Below, in pieces: positions 18,218 through 25,932 of a DNA stretch of 64,000 bases (the stretch's first letter is position 1; each line of letters starts with the position of its first letter). The position numbers and the translations under genes are program-made. Source of the DNA: Moduliflexus sp964602655 (GTDB lineage Bacteria > Moduliflexota > Moduliflexia > Moduliflexales > Moduliflexaceae). The notes below the pieces were generated by a model. That model did no database searches. It worked only from the letters and a program-made list of their open reading frames with translations, and had not been told where the DNA came from. The stretch is from assembly GCA_964602655.1 (NCBI GenBank), contig CAZRSF010000005.1:60229-124228 (forward strand), written 5' to 3'.

Positions 18218-19060
18218 ATGAGCGCAATTATTTTGGATGGCAAAGCGTTATCGCAGCAGATTGAGCAGGAACTTGCGATCCGCGTTCGAAAAATCAAAGA
18301 GCAATCACACGGCAGGATTCCGATCCTGGCAACCATCATCGTCGGCGACGACCCCGCGTCGGCGACCTACGTCCGCATGAAAGGCAACGCCTGCAAACGG
18401 GTGGGCATGGAGTCGCTGAAAGTCGCGCTGCCGCAAACCACGACGACCGACGAACTGCTGCGGGAAATTGACCTATTGAACGACGATCCCGACGTGCGCG
18501 GCATTTTATTGCAGCATCCCGTCCCGTCGCAAATTGACGAACGCCGCTGTTTCGACCGGATCGGCCTTGAAAAAGACGTGGATGGCGTCACCGCGCTCGG
18601 CTTCGGCAGAATGGCGATGGGCGAACCCGCGTATGGTTCCGCCACGCCTGCCGGTATCATGCGGCTGCTGCGGCATTATCGCCTGCCGATAGAAGGCAGA
18701 CACGCCGTTGTCGTCGGTCGCAGCCCCATACTCGGCAAGCCGATTGCGATGATGCTGTTGAATGCGAACGCGACCGTGACGATCTGCCATTCGAAAACGC
18801 AGGGTTTATCCGACCTCGTGCGTCAGGCCGACATTGTCGTCGGCGCGGTGGGGAAACCCGAATTTATCAAAGGGGCGTGGATCAAAGATCGCGCAATTGT
18901 GGTTGACGCCGGGTATCATCCCGGCAATGTCGGCGATGTCGAGCTTTCTGCCGTGATCGAAAAATGCGCCGCGTACACGCCTGTTCCCGGCGGAGTCGGT
19001 CCGATGACGATTGCGACCTTAATCGAACAGACAGTTGAGGCGGCGGAGAGAAATCTCTAA
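18218..19060 (+). CDS. folD: Bifunctional methylene-THF dehydrogenase / cyclohydrolase
   Basis: 280 residues. Interconverts methylene-, methenyl- and 10-formyl-tetrahydrofolate with NADP. Catalytic Tyr and Lys lie in 'ATYVRMKGNACKRVG'; 'GILLQHPVP' is the family hallmark; 'VVGRSPILGKP' is the dinucleotide-binding loop; the C-terminal 'PVPGGVGPMTIATL' is intact. AGAAAGGA precedes the ATG. It begins a run with proC and the yggT-like genes. Confidence 0.97.
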   Translation: MSAIILDGKALSQQIEQELAIRVRKIKEQSHGRIPILATIIVGDDPASATYVRMKGNACKRVGMESLKVALPQTTTTDELLREIDLLNDDPDVRGILLQHPVPSQIDERRCFDRIGLEKDVDGVTALGFGRMAMGEPAYGSATPAGIMRLLRHYRLPIEGRHAVVVGRSPILGKPIAMMLLNANATVTICHSKTQGLSDLVRQADIVVGAVGKPEFIKGAWIKDRAIVVDAGYHPGNVGDVELSAVIEKCAAYTPVPGGVGPMTIATLIEQTVEAAERNL

Positions 19061-19134
19061 TACGTCATGAAGGAGAGGTTGGCGAACGCTGTTTCGTTGA
19101 ATTCAACGCAGTTTAGCCTGCCAGAGCGGAAAAG

Positions 19135-19947
19135 ATGTTATCTCAGAAACATATTGGATTTATCGGCGCAGGCAACATGGCTGAAGCCCTGATTCGCGGA
19201 CTGGCGCAGCCGTCCGGTGTCGTGCCGCAAGCGCAGATCGCTGCCAGCGATGCCTCGAAGGAGCGTCTGGCATTTATCGGCAGCACCTACGGCATACGCA
19301 CGCTTCAGGAGAATAACTATGTCGTCAAAGGCAGCGATATTATTATTCTCGCGGTCAAACCGCAGGTGATCAACGCCGTGCTTCAGGAAATTGCCGCTGA
19401 TGTGGATGCGACAAAGCTCGTAATTTCCATTGCGGCGGGCGTCAAAATCGAACTGATTCAGCAACTTTTGCCAACGGCGCGCGTCGTGCGCGCCATGCCG
19501 AATATCGCCGCGCTGGTTCATGCCGCGATGACCGCCATCAGCGCGGGAACTCGCGCCACGCAAGCGGATGTGCAGATCGCCAGCGATATTTTTAATGCCG
19601 TCGGCGAAACCGTCATTGTCGAGGAAAAACTCATGGATGCAGTCACCGGGTTAAGCGGCAGCGGCCCGTCGTATATTTTTCATATCATCAACGCCCTTGC
19701 CGATGCAGGCGTGAAAGTCGGATTTTCCCGCGAAATTGCGCTGAAATTGGCGCGACAGACCGTGTTCGGTTCGGCCAAAATGGCGATTGAAACGAACGAA
19801 CATCCGATGAAACTGCGCGACATGGTGACATCGCCCGGCGGCACTTCGATAACCGGCGTCTATGTGCTGGAACGCGACGGCGTCACCACCGCGATCATGA
19901 ACGCGGTCGAGGCCGCCACGCGCCGCTCTCAGGAACTCGGAGGTTGA
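19135..19947 (+). CDS. proC: Pyrroline-5-carboxylate reductase
   Basis: 270 residues. Reduces pyrroline-5-carboxylate to proline with NAD(P)H. N-terminal Rossmann motif 'IGFIGAGNMAEALIRG', 'AVKPQ', 'VRAMPNIAA', and the C-terminal 'GLSGSGPSYIF' and 'LRDMVTSPGGTSI' motifs match the family throughout. The stop is one base from the start of a yggT-like gene, the classical proC-yggT arrangement in many bacteria, so they are almost certainly co-translated. Confidence 0.97.
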   Translation: MLSQKHIGFIGAGNMAEALIRGLAQPSGVVPQAQIAASDASKERLAFIGSTYGIRTLQENNYVVKGSDIIILAVKPQVINAVLQEIAADVDATKLVISIAAGVKIELIQQLLPTARVVRAMPNIAALVHAAMTAISAGTRATQADVQIASDIFNAVGETVIVEEKLMDAVTGLSGSGPSYIFHIINALADAGVKVGFSREIALKLARQTVFGSAKMAIETNEHPMKLRDMVTSPGGTSITGVYVLERDGVTTAIMNAVEAATRRSQELGG

Positions 19948-19948
19948 C

Positions 19949-20272
19949 ATGAATAATCTCTGGTTTCTTTACCTGAAAGGTCTGATTAACCTTGCGTCTA
20001 TCATCGTGTTCGCCATTGTGATGATCCCCGCAATTTTAGCGGTGGTGGCCTGTTTCTGGCCGTATCATCCGATGGTGTTGAATCGGATTCCAGAGATTGA
20101 CAAATTCACGCTGCCGGTGTTCTCATTTTTCAGACGAGTCTGTCATTCGTCATTGGAAATAGAATTTCACGAGGGGGCGCAGTCGCTCGATATTGCGCCA
20201 TTCATCCTGCTGCTCCTCGTTTACCCCATCAATCGGCTGGTGATATTTCTGCTGATGTTGATGTTTGAGTAA
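19949..20272 (+). CDS. YggT-related small membrane protein
   Basis: 107 residues with two hydrophobic segments flanking 'FWPYHPMVLNRIP' and 'PVFSFFRRV', the core of YGGT domains. It is a single-domain relative of the second half of the 202-residue protein at 20511, sharing 'VVACFWPYHPM' and 'SLEI'. The ribosome site GGAGG overlaps the proC stop. The leader bases before its ATG are identical to those before the 20511 gene, so gene and leader were duplicated together. Downstream lies the assembly gap at 20317. Confidence 0.75.
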   Translation: MNNLWFLYLKGLINLASIIVFAIVMIPAILAVVACFWPYHPMVLNRIPEIDKFTLPVFSFFRRVCHSSLEIEFHEGAQSLDIAPFILLLLVYPINRLVIFLLMLMFE

Positions 20273-20316
20273 ATGACCTTACGCAGGCCGATCTGAGAGG
20301 CAACCGCTGATTCCCC

Positions 20317-20326
20317 NNNNNNNNNN
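20317..20326. other. Assembly gap (10 N)
   Basis: Ten Ns of presumably unknown true length between the two YggT-like genes. Because these genes are paralogues with matching leaders and the flanks contain repeats, sequence may have been lost or collapsed here. Confidence 0.95.
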
Positions 20327-20366
20327 CTCGAACGCCTGTCTGCCGGTCACCATAACCCACCCCCAA

Positions 20367-20386
20367 CCCCTCCCAGGAGGGGAATT
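20367..20386. repeat. 'CCCCTCCCAGGAGGGG' hairpin (family M)
   Basis: A 20-nt word containing a CCCCTCC/GGAGGGG inverted repeat. The identical word recurs at 30663-30682; both are preceded by CCCACCCC-like sequence. Confidence 0.7.
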
Positions 20387-20412
20387 TCGGAAACACTGCG
20401 TAACATCAGTGA

Positions 20413-20495
20413 GTAATACCAATTGTGGTAAGAAGATATTATTCGTTCCATCAGGGAAACGACGCCCCGCCGGGGCGTCTCTAAGGAAGACACGA
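20413..20495. repeat. Element with AATACCAATTG end and GACGCCCCGCCGGGGCGTC hairpin (family G1)
   Basis: Begins AATACCAATTG and contains a perfect 19-nt GC hairpin at 20461-20479. An inverted copy with the same end and the same hairpin lies at 51790-51885, so it is a dispersed element rather than a local terminator. It sits directly before the ribosome site of the 20511 gene. Confidence 0.65.
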
Positions 20496-20510
20496 TATTA
20501 GGAGGTTGAC

Positions 20511-21119
20511 ATGAACCCATTGATTGGGCTGGCAAATCTGATAGACCTGGTATTGGAGGTCTATATCTGGATTATTTTTATCGCCGTGATGTTGTCATGG
20601 ATTCCCGTCTCTACCGCGAATCCGAACACCGCGAAATTCGTGCGGTTTTTCGCTCGCGCCACCGAACCGGTCTTCACGTTTTTCCGCAAAGTCTTTCGCC
20701 TGGATCGGCTCTCCTCGCCGATTGACATCGCCCCGCTGATCGTTATCTTGGCGATCTATTTTTTCCGCATGTTTGTCGTTCAGACCATGCGCAATATGAA
20801 CTTGTTCGGCAACCTGTTTCACGCGGTGTTTTACACGCTGCATTTCCTGTTCAACATCTACTTCTGGATCGTGGTTTTTGCGGCGGTTGTTGTCGTGGTG
20901 GCCTGTTTCTGGCCGTATCACCCGATGGCGCGGATGCGTATTCCGCTGATTGACAGACTGACCGAACCGGTGTTCGCGTTTTTCAGACGAGTCTTTCGCT
21001 CGCCGTTAGAAATTCAGTTGCAGAATGCCGCGCAACCGCTCGATGCCGCGCCATTCGTCACGCTGCTCGCCATTTACCTTATCAAGCGGCTGTTGCTGGT
21101 TCTGGCGATGTCGGTTTAA
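20511..21119 (+). CDS. Tandem YGGT-domain membrane protein
   Basis: 202 residues with two YGGT domains in tandem, each with two membrane helices around 'EPVFTFFRKVFR' or 'EPVFAFFRRVFR'. YggT proteins are linked to osmotic tolerance and to cell-division and septum genes in various bacteria; the mechanism is unknown. The first domain has the canonical 'IDIAPLIVILAIYFF' end. The second is the closer relative of the 107-residue gene upstream. GGAGG precedes the ATG by 6 bases. Functionally it belongs with proC. Confidence 0.85.
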   Translation: MNPLIGLANLIDLVLEVYIWIIFIAVMLSWIPVSTANPNTAKFVRFFARATEPVFTFFRKVFRLDRLSSPIDIAPLIVILAIYFFRMFVVQTMRNMNLFGNLFHAVFYTLHFLFNIYFWIVVFAAVVVVVACFWPYHPMARMRIPLIDRLTEPVFAFFRRVFRSPLEIQLQNAAQPLDAAPFVTLLAIYLIKRLLLVLAMSV

Positions 21120-21122
21120 ACG

Positions 21123-21157
21123 AAGTTGTCAGACACTTTAAAAGTGTCTGACAACTT
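21123..21157. repeat. 35-nt palindrome, 'GTCAGACAC' family (A3)
   Basis: Perfect 17-nt arms around one A, starting 4 bp after the YGGT stop and ending 16 bp before the next start. Confidence 0.85.
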
Positions 21158-21172
21158 TTAGTAAACGCAACG

Positions 21173-22201
21173 ATGCAAAACCTCCTTGACGCCATCGAAC
21201 ATGCCAGAACCATCCTCATTCTCGGCGAAAAAGACACCGGCAAAACCACGTTGACGCTGACGCTTGCCAATCAATGCGTTCGCGCCGGGCAACGCGTCGG
21301 CATTGTGGACGCCGACATCGGCCAATCCGATATTGGGCCGCCGACCACCGTCGGCTTCGGCGAAGTGACCGCCGAACTCGCCAGCCTCAGCGACGCGGCG
21401 CTGCGCGGCATCTATTTTGTCGGCGATACGCGCCCCACCGGTCATCTGCTGCAACTCGTCATCGGCACGCGCCGCATGGTGGATAAAGCCCTCGCTGCTG
21501 GCATGGACAAAATTCTGATTGACACCACCGGCTTAGTCTCCGGCCAGTTGGGGCGCGTGTTGAAAACGCAAAAAATCGCCGCGCTTGCGCCTGACCTGAT
21601 TCTCTGCCTTCAGCGCGGCGACGAATGCGAGCATATTTTGCAACACTACGCCGCTTTTGAAACACCGGCGATTCTCCGCCTTGCCCCGAATGCCGAGTGC
21701 CGCGACAAAACCCAGGCATTCCGTCAAAATTATCGCGCCGCCATGTTTCAGCAGCATTTCGCCGCCGCGCAGGAAATCGCCTGCTCCCTCGCCCAGATCG
21801 GCATTTTCGACACGCCGCTCTTTTCAGGGCAGGCCTGTTCGCCGGAACAATTGCAGGAATTATCGGGCAAACTGACGCCGCAGCAGCCGATATGCTGGGG
21901 CGAGCGCGTCGAGCGGGAATTGCTGATCGTGACGGAAAAGAAGCTGAATTACGCCGATTTCGCCGCGCTGAAAGCCGCGTTTCCCGGCGTCGAATTCGTG
22001 CGGGACATGCTGCTGAAGGATTTCAAGAATCTTGTGCTTGGCATCCTGAATCCGCAGAACGAATGCTGCGGGTTGGCGCTCCTGCGCTCGATTGATTTTC
22101 AGACGAAATCCGCCACCCTCTTCACCGCCGCCGATCCTGCTGAGATTGCCGGGATTCAGTGGAGTCGGTATCAAGATGAAACAACCCTGCCAGGGTTTTA
22201 A
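21173..22201 (+). CDS. Clp1/Grc3-like P-loop polynucleotide kinase homologue
   Basis: 342 residues. Walker A 'GEKDTGKTT' (about 20-28), then 'GIVDADIGQSDIGPPTTVGF', the hallmark of the Clp1/Grc3 polynucleotide 5'-hydroxyl kinase family known from eukaryotes and archaea, and a Walker B-like 'KILIDTTGLVSG'. The C-terminal half ('LIVTEKKLNYADFAAL', 'GLALLRSIDF') matches the beta-rich domain of bacterial relatives. Predicted to phosphorylate 5'-OH ends of nucleic acid, perhaps in RNA repair; activity in bacterial members is largely untested. The last residues (TTLPGF) and the stop codon are encoded by palindrome B2, so the natural end may have been altered. Confidence 0.82.
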   Translation: MQNLLDAIEHARTILILGEKDTGKTTLTLTLANQCVRAGQRVGIVDADIGQSDIGPPTTVGFGEVTAELASLSDAALRGIYFVGDTRPTGHLLQLVIGTRRMVDKALAAGMDKILIDTTGLVSGQLGRVLKTQKIAALAPDLILCLQRGDECEHILQHYAAFETPAILRLAPNAECRDKTQAFRQNYRAAMFQQHFAAAQEIACSLAQIGIFDTPLFSGQACSPEQLQELSGKLTPQQPICWGERVERELLIVTEKKLNYADFAALKAAFPGVEFVRDMLLKDFKNLVLGILNPQNECCGLALLRSIDFQTKSATLFTAADPAEIAGIQWSRYQDETTLPGF

Positions 22202-22215
22202 ACCCTGGCAGGGTT
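22183..22215. repeat. 33-nt palindrome, 'CCCTGCCAGGG' family (B2)
   Basis: Perfect 16-nt arms around one T. It overlaps the last 19 bases of the Clp1-like gene and supplies its stop codon; the NACHT gene begins 15 bp later. Confidence 0.9.
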
Positions 22216-22230
22216 CATTTCAGCATATTT

Positions 22231-24597
22231 ATGAACGAATCGCTGTATGCTAAAATAGCCAATCTACTGGCGACGCTGCCGAATGCGCACGATGAACAGG
22301 CGCGGCGGGCGCTTATGTTAAACGCCGGGCTGCCTGATCATTTCATCGCTCAGGTTGACGCCACCGGCACGACAGCGACCTTCTGGCCGAATTTTGTCGA
22401 AAAATTGGGGAAATACGGAAATATCGCAAACGGCGAATCCACGCTGATTGCGGTGCTGCTGGAGGCGCGAAAAGCGGTCGGCGCTGACAAAAAGGAAGAA
22501 TATAAAACGTTGATTAGCGAACTTGAAAACGCCGCCGGGCAATTTCCGTTTGCGGGCGCAACGGCGGAGGCGTATCAACGCTATCGCGACGACATCAAGC
22601 AGCAATACGGCACGATGAAGATTCTGACTATGCACCGCCCCATGCCGATGGAAGGCTTTTTCACGCAGGTCAATCTCCTGAGCAAGCCCGCCGCGTTTCG
22701 CCGTCATCCCAAAGAGATCGAGCGGCTGCAAGAGGTGTTTGTCGGGAAGAACAGTTTCGGCGAGGCGATTGAAAAAGGGCAGGACGGCCTGCAAGCGGTG
22801 CGGGAGCATTCGCGCCTCTTCATTCTCGGCAAGCCGGGCGCGGGAAAAACCACGTTTTTGAAATACGTCGCGCTGCGAGCGGCGGCGGGAACGCTCGACC
22901 CGGACGCGCCGCTCGTGCCGATGCTGATTTTCCTGCGGGACCTGCACCGCCGCAATCTGTCGCTGTTCGATTTCATTGTCCATGAATTCGAGCGCAGCGA
23001 CTTCCCGGACGCCCGCGCTTTCGTGACCACACAGTTGAAAGAGGGGCGGGCGCTGCTCCTGTTCGACGGCCTCGACGAAGTGAACGTGGATCAGGCCGAA
23101 CGCCAGCGCGTGATTGACGAAATCAAGGATTTCAGCCAGACATACGGCCAGAGCCGGATCGTCGTCACCTGTCGCGCGGCGGCGGAAGAATATCATTTCA
23201 CGGATTTTATCTACGTCGAAATGGCAGATTTCGAGCCGGAACAGGTGGAAGCGTTCGTGCGGCACTGGTTCGACAACACGCCGAATGCGGAGACGCGCCT
23301 GGCCGGAACGCCGGAAGAACATGCGGCGCGATTTTTCAAAGAATTCGAGCGTAGCAAACGCCTGCAAGATTTAGCGAAAAGCCCGCTGCTGCTGACACTG
23401 CTCTGCATCGGCTTCGAGGAAGCGCAGAGTTTTCCGGATCGCCGTTCCGAAATTTATAAAGAGGCGCTGGACGTGCTGCTGCGGCAATGGGATAAAAGCC
23501 GGGGCATCAGCCGCGACCCGCGCTATCAGGCGTTGTCGCAGGATCGCAAGCATCAGATGTTTGCGCGGATTGCGGCGGAAACGTTCGAGCGCGGCGAGTA
23601 TCTCTGGCCGTTAGAGCAGATCGGCGGGCGCGTGGCGGACTTTCTGCGCCGCCTGCCGAATGCCTACCCGCACGACGAAACGCGCGGCGCGGACGTGGTC
23701 AAAACCATCGAGGCGCAGCACGGCGTTTTTGTGGAGCGGGCGCATGACATCTATTCCTTCGCGCATCTCACCTTTCAGGAATATTACGCTGCCCGTTATC
23801 TTGTCGAACATCCGGCGGCCTTTCCGAATTTGATCGCGAATCATGCCCACGAAGAGCGTTGGAACGAAGTCTTTCTGTTGACGACGGAAATGCTGGCAGA
23901 CGCGGATGATTTGTTCGCCGTGTGGCTGAACGCACTGGATGACATGGCGCGGAAATCGGATCGGCTGACAAGGTTGCTGAAATTGGTCGAAGCGCAAGCT
24001 CCGAATATGCAATTGGATGAAGAAGAGGCTGATGAAAAATTTCGCACTGCGTACGCAAGTTATATGTCATTACAACGCCGTGCTATGACCATGTGTCTTC
24101 GCACCATGAGTGCCACCTCCATTTCTACTTTCGCCATTCCCACTCTTGTCAACGCCGGTGACGCCTTCGCTGCCGCTATGACCATCTCCTACATTGATGC
24201 TTTAGCCATCGCAACCACATCTGCCGATGCCGCTGCCGCCTTAGCCATCACTGTCAACGTCACCATTGACGCTGACGCCGCCAAACGGCTTGAGAAAGCG
24301 ATTCGATGCAGCCAAAAACAAGGCTTGACCGCGCTTGCCGCCGAATTGCAAACCGTCAAACTTCCGAAAAATAAGAGAAATAAAAAGGTATGGAAGACGG
24401 CGAGCCAGCAGCTTTTGACAATTTTCCGCGCTCATTTCCCGGCGGCAGAGTATGAATTGACGCAAAAAGAGGTACTACAGGTGGCGCCCTATTTGCAATC
24501 TACGGCACTGCTGCTGCGCTGCTTGCAAAATGCCTGCGTGTCGAATCGCGCCGCCATCGAAGATCGGCTGCTGCGCGCGTCGGTCGCCAGCGGTTGA
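22231..24597 (+). CDS. Bacterial NACHT (STAND) NTPase
   Basis: 788 residues. N-terminal helical domain (about 1-110) starting 'LYAKIANLLATLPNAHDEQARR', which looks like an effector-associated adaptor domain. The NACHT core follows: Walker A 'GKPGAGKTTFLKY' (about 199-211), 'VPMLIFLRDL', Walker B 'ALLLFDGLDEV' (about 272-282), sensor 'SRIVVTCR', and the winged-helix part ending 'FAHLTFQEYYAARYL'. The C-terminal part has no LRR or WD repeats; instead an Ala/Thr/Ile-rich stretch (about 617-687) and a helical tail. Bacterial NACHT proteins include anti-phage sensors (bNACHT) and signalling switches. No nuclease or toxin effector is fused, so it would need a partner recruited through its N-terminal domain. 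Its stop lies within repeat D1. Confidence 0.87.
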   Translation: MNESLYAKIANLLATLPNAHDEQARRALMLNAGLPDHFIAQVDATGTTATFWPNFVEKLGKYGNIANGESTLIAVLLEARKAVGADKKEEYKTLISELENAAGQFPFAGATAEAYQRYRDDIKQQYGTMKILTMHRPMPMEGFFTQVNLLSKPAAFRRHPKEIERLQEVFVGKNSFGEAIEKGQDGLQAVREHSRLFILGKPGAGKTTFLKYVALRAAAGTLDPDAPLVPMLIFLRDLHRRNLSLFDFIVHEFERSDFPDARAFVTTQLKEGRALLLFDGLDEVNVDQAERQRVIDEIKDFSQTYGQSRIVVTCRAAAEEYHFTDFIYVEMADFEPEQVEAFVRHWFDNTPNAETRLAGTPEEHAARFFKEFERSKRLQDLAKSPLLLTLLCIGFEEAQSFPDRRSEIYKEALDVLLRQWDKSRGISRDPRYQALSQDRKHQMFARIAAETFERGEYLWPLEQIGGRVADFLRRLPNAYPHDETRGADVVKTIEAQHGVFVERAHDIYSFAHLTFQEYYAARYLVEHPAAFPNLIANHAHEERWNEVFLLTTEMLADADDLFAVWLNALDDMARKSDRLTRLLKLVEAQAPNMQLDEEEADEKFRTAYASYMSLQRRAMTMCLRTMSATSISTFAIPTLVNAGDAFAAAMTISYIDALAIATTSADAAAALAITVNVTIDADAAKRLEKAIRCSQKQGLTALAAELQTVKLPKNKRNKKVWKTASQQLLTIFRAHFPAAEYELTQKEVLQVAPYLQSTALLLRCLQNACVSNRAAIEDRLLRASVASG

Positions 24598-24686
24598 AAC
24601 CGCTGGCTATACGCCGCCGCCCTTTCAGTGCGGCATTTTGCCGCGAAGCGGCAACGGAATAAAGACAGGCGTTTCAACGCCTGGGA
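24587..24686. repeat. About 100-nt composite inverted repeat (family D1)
   Basis: Outer arms CAGCGGTTGAAACCGCTG and CAGGCGTTTCAACGCCTG, with an inner stem-loop GCCGCGAAGCGGC and CCCTTTCAG. Same architecture as 25546-25645, 25741-25838 and 42684-42782. It covers the last codons and stop of the NACHT gene. Confidence 0.75.
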
Positions 24687-24702
24687 GAATTTACATGGCG
24701 GG

Positions 24703-25011
24703 CTATTCGCGGGCGTCCCTGCCGGGACGAAAAAGCGTCAGGATCGTCTCGCAGACGACCCGCGCAATCAAAATCAACACGATAAAAACGACCGGCGCGA
24801 AAATCATGACAATGACGCCCGCGCTGACCTGACCGGCCTTGAACATCGTGATTCCGGCGAAAAAGAGAACGGCCATAACGAACGTGGCGGCGAAAATACT
24901 CAAAATAAACAAGATCGGCAAAATCTGCGGCGTGACAACGTGTTGCAGTGATACGTCGAAACAGGCTGACCAGAAGCCCTTCTGCGGTTGCGATTCTTCG
25001 TGGCGCATCAT
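24703..25011 (-). CDS. DUF4282-type small membrane protein
   Basis: 102 residues from ATG-ATG at 25011. Two long hydrophobic helices (about 28-55 and 58-85) followed by 'RVVCETILTLFR', the conserved Arg/Glu end of DUF4282 proteins. The function is unknown; the family is widespread in bacteria as inner-membrane proteins. It is convergent with the NACHT gene, with the lipoprotein gene upstream on the same strand and palindrome E1 between them. Confidence 0.75.
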   Translation of the reverse strand: MMRHEESQPQKGFWSACFDVSLQHVVTPQILPILFILSIFAATFVMAVLFFAGITMFKAGQVSAGVIVMIFAPVVFIVLILIARVVCETILTLFRPGRDARE

Positions 25012-25022
25012 TTTTTTCTGTC

Positions 25023-25050
25023 GTAGGTCGAAACTGGAGTTTCGACCTAC
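25023..25050. repeat. 28-nt palindrome 'TCGAAACT..AGTTTCGA' (E1)
   Basis: 13-nt perfect arms around GG. A near copy lies at 29425-29452; 54149-54176 has the same layout with a different stem. Confidence 0.85.
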
Positions 25051-25051
25051 C

Positions 25052-25528
25052 TTATTTCTCCTCATTCTTTTTAAACCGTTCCGCCGCTTTTTCGAAGGCG
25101 ATATTCAATTCGTTCACGGCCTTATCCATGCCGCTTTTCACGTCATCCCATGCCTGTTTGGTCGGGTCTTTCATCTCTTCGAGTTTCTGCTGGATGATGT
25201 CCCGCTGCTGCTCCAACGCGGCCAACTGTTTTTCCATCTCACGTCGGGCGTCTTCCTGCATCTGCTCGATTTGCGGCTTCCATTCCTCGATCTGGCGATC
25301 CATTTCGGCCAGATTTTGCTCTAACTCTTTGCGGTACGGCTCGCTTTCCTGCAAAAAATACTCTTTCGTCGTTTTGAACGCTTCGCCGAGCTTCTGCTTG
25401 ACATCCTCCGTCGAAATTTTGGCCTTCACGGTCGGCGCAGGCGTGGGCTGAACCTCTTGCGACTGTTGTTTGCACGATACAAGCAACAATACACCACATA
25501 ACATCATGTAGAATCGAATTTTTTTCAT
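25052..25528 (-). CDS. Coiled-coil lipoprotein
   Basis: 158 residues with a lipoprotein signal: Lys-rich start, hydrophobic core and lipobox 'LLVSC' (Cys at about 19). After a short Pro/Thr linker nearly all of the protein is charged helix rich in Glu, Gln, Lys and Arg ('EQNLAEMDRQIEEWKPQIEQ'), a long coiled coil. It should be anchored in an envelope membrane facing the periplasm. No family recognised. AAAGGAG precedes the ATG. Confidence 0.75.
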   Translation of the reverse strand: MKKIRFYMMLCGVLLLVSCKQQSQEVQPTPAPTVKAKISTEDVKQKLGEAFKTTKEYFLQESEPYRKELEQNLAEMDRQIEEWKPQIEQMQEDARREMEKQLAALEQQRDIIQQKLEEMKDPTKQAWDDVKSGMDKAVNELNIAFEKAAERFKKNEEK

Positions 25529-25545
25529 TATATGCTCCTTTCATC

Positions 25546-25645
25546 TCAGGGGTTGAAACCCCCGTCTTTATTCCGTTGCCGCTTCGCGGCAGGTGTCCGC
25601 CCTGAAAGGGCGATGGAATATAGACAGGGGTTTCAACCCCTGGGA
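25546..25645. repeat. About 100-nt composite inverted repeat (family D2)
   Basis: Outer arms CAGGGGTTGAAACCCC and GGGGTTTCAACCCCTG, inner GCCGCTTCGCGGC and GCCCTGAAAGGGC stems. About 95 bp separates it from the near-identical D3 copy. Confidence 0.85.
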
Positions 25646-25740
25646 ACTGGTCGGATGTTGTTCCCTCTGTTTACAATTTCGCCTGATATGTTTAACATCG
25701 TCCTTCTCGCGAATTCTGTCAATAGAAAAGAATCCGGTAT

Positions 25741-25838
25741 GCAGGGGTTGAAACCCCTGCCTTTATTCCGTTGCCGCTTCGCGGCAGGTATGCGCCCTGA
25801 AAGGGCAATGGAATATAGACGGGGGTTTCAACCCCTGT
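25741..25838. repeat. About 98-nt composite inverted repeat (family D3)
   Basis: Second tandem copy of family D in the same 400-bp gap, closest in sequence to D2. It ends 15 bp before the putative sucC promoter. Confidence 0.85.
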
Positions 25839-25852
25839 GAACAACTTTTTCT

Positions 25853-25881
25853 TGACATCGTTGCCGACGATGTCTATGTCA
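25853..25881 (+). promoter_or_regulatory. Putative sucCD promoter with palindromic operator
   Basis: TTGACA at 25853-25858, 17-bp spacer, weak -10 TATGTC at 25876-25881. The spacer contains the perfect inverted repeat GACATCGT-5-ACGATGTC (25855-25875), so a repressor could compete with polymerase. Position and spacing are seen; use in vivo is inferred. Confidence 0.4.
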
Positions 25882-25932
25882 AACGCAGATTTGACCTGCC
25901 AACAAGAAGAAACAGACACGAAAGGACTCGCC

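Noticed and set aside
25546..25838. CRISPR array
   Set aside because: D2 and D3 are two 100-nt palindromic copies separated by unique sequence of about 95 bp; there are no short regular repeats with similar spacers and no cas genes in the window.
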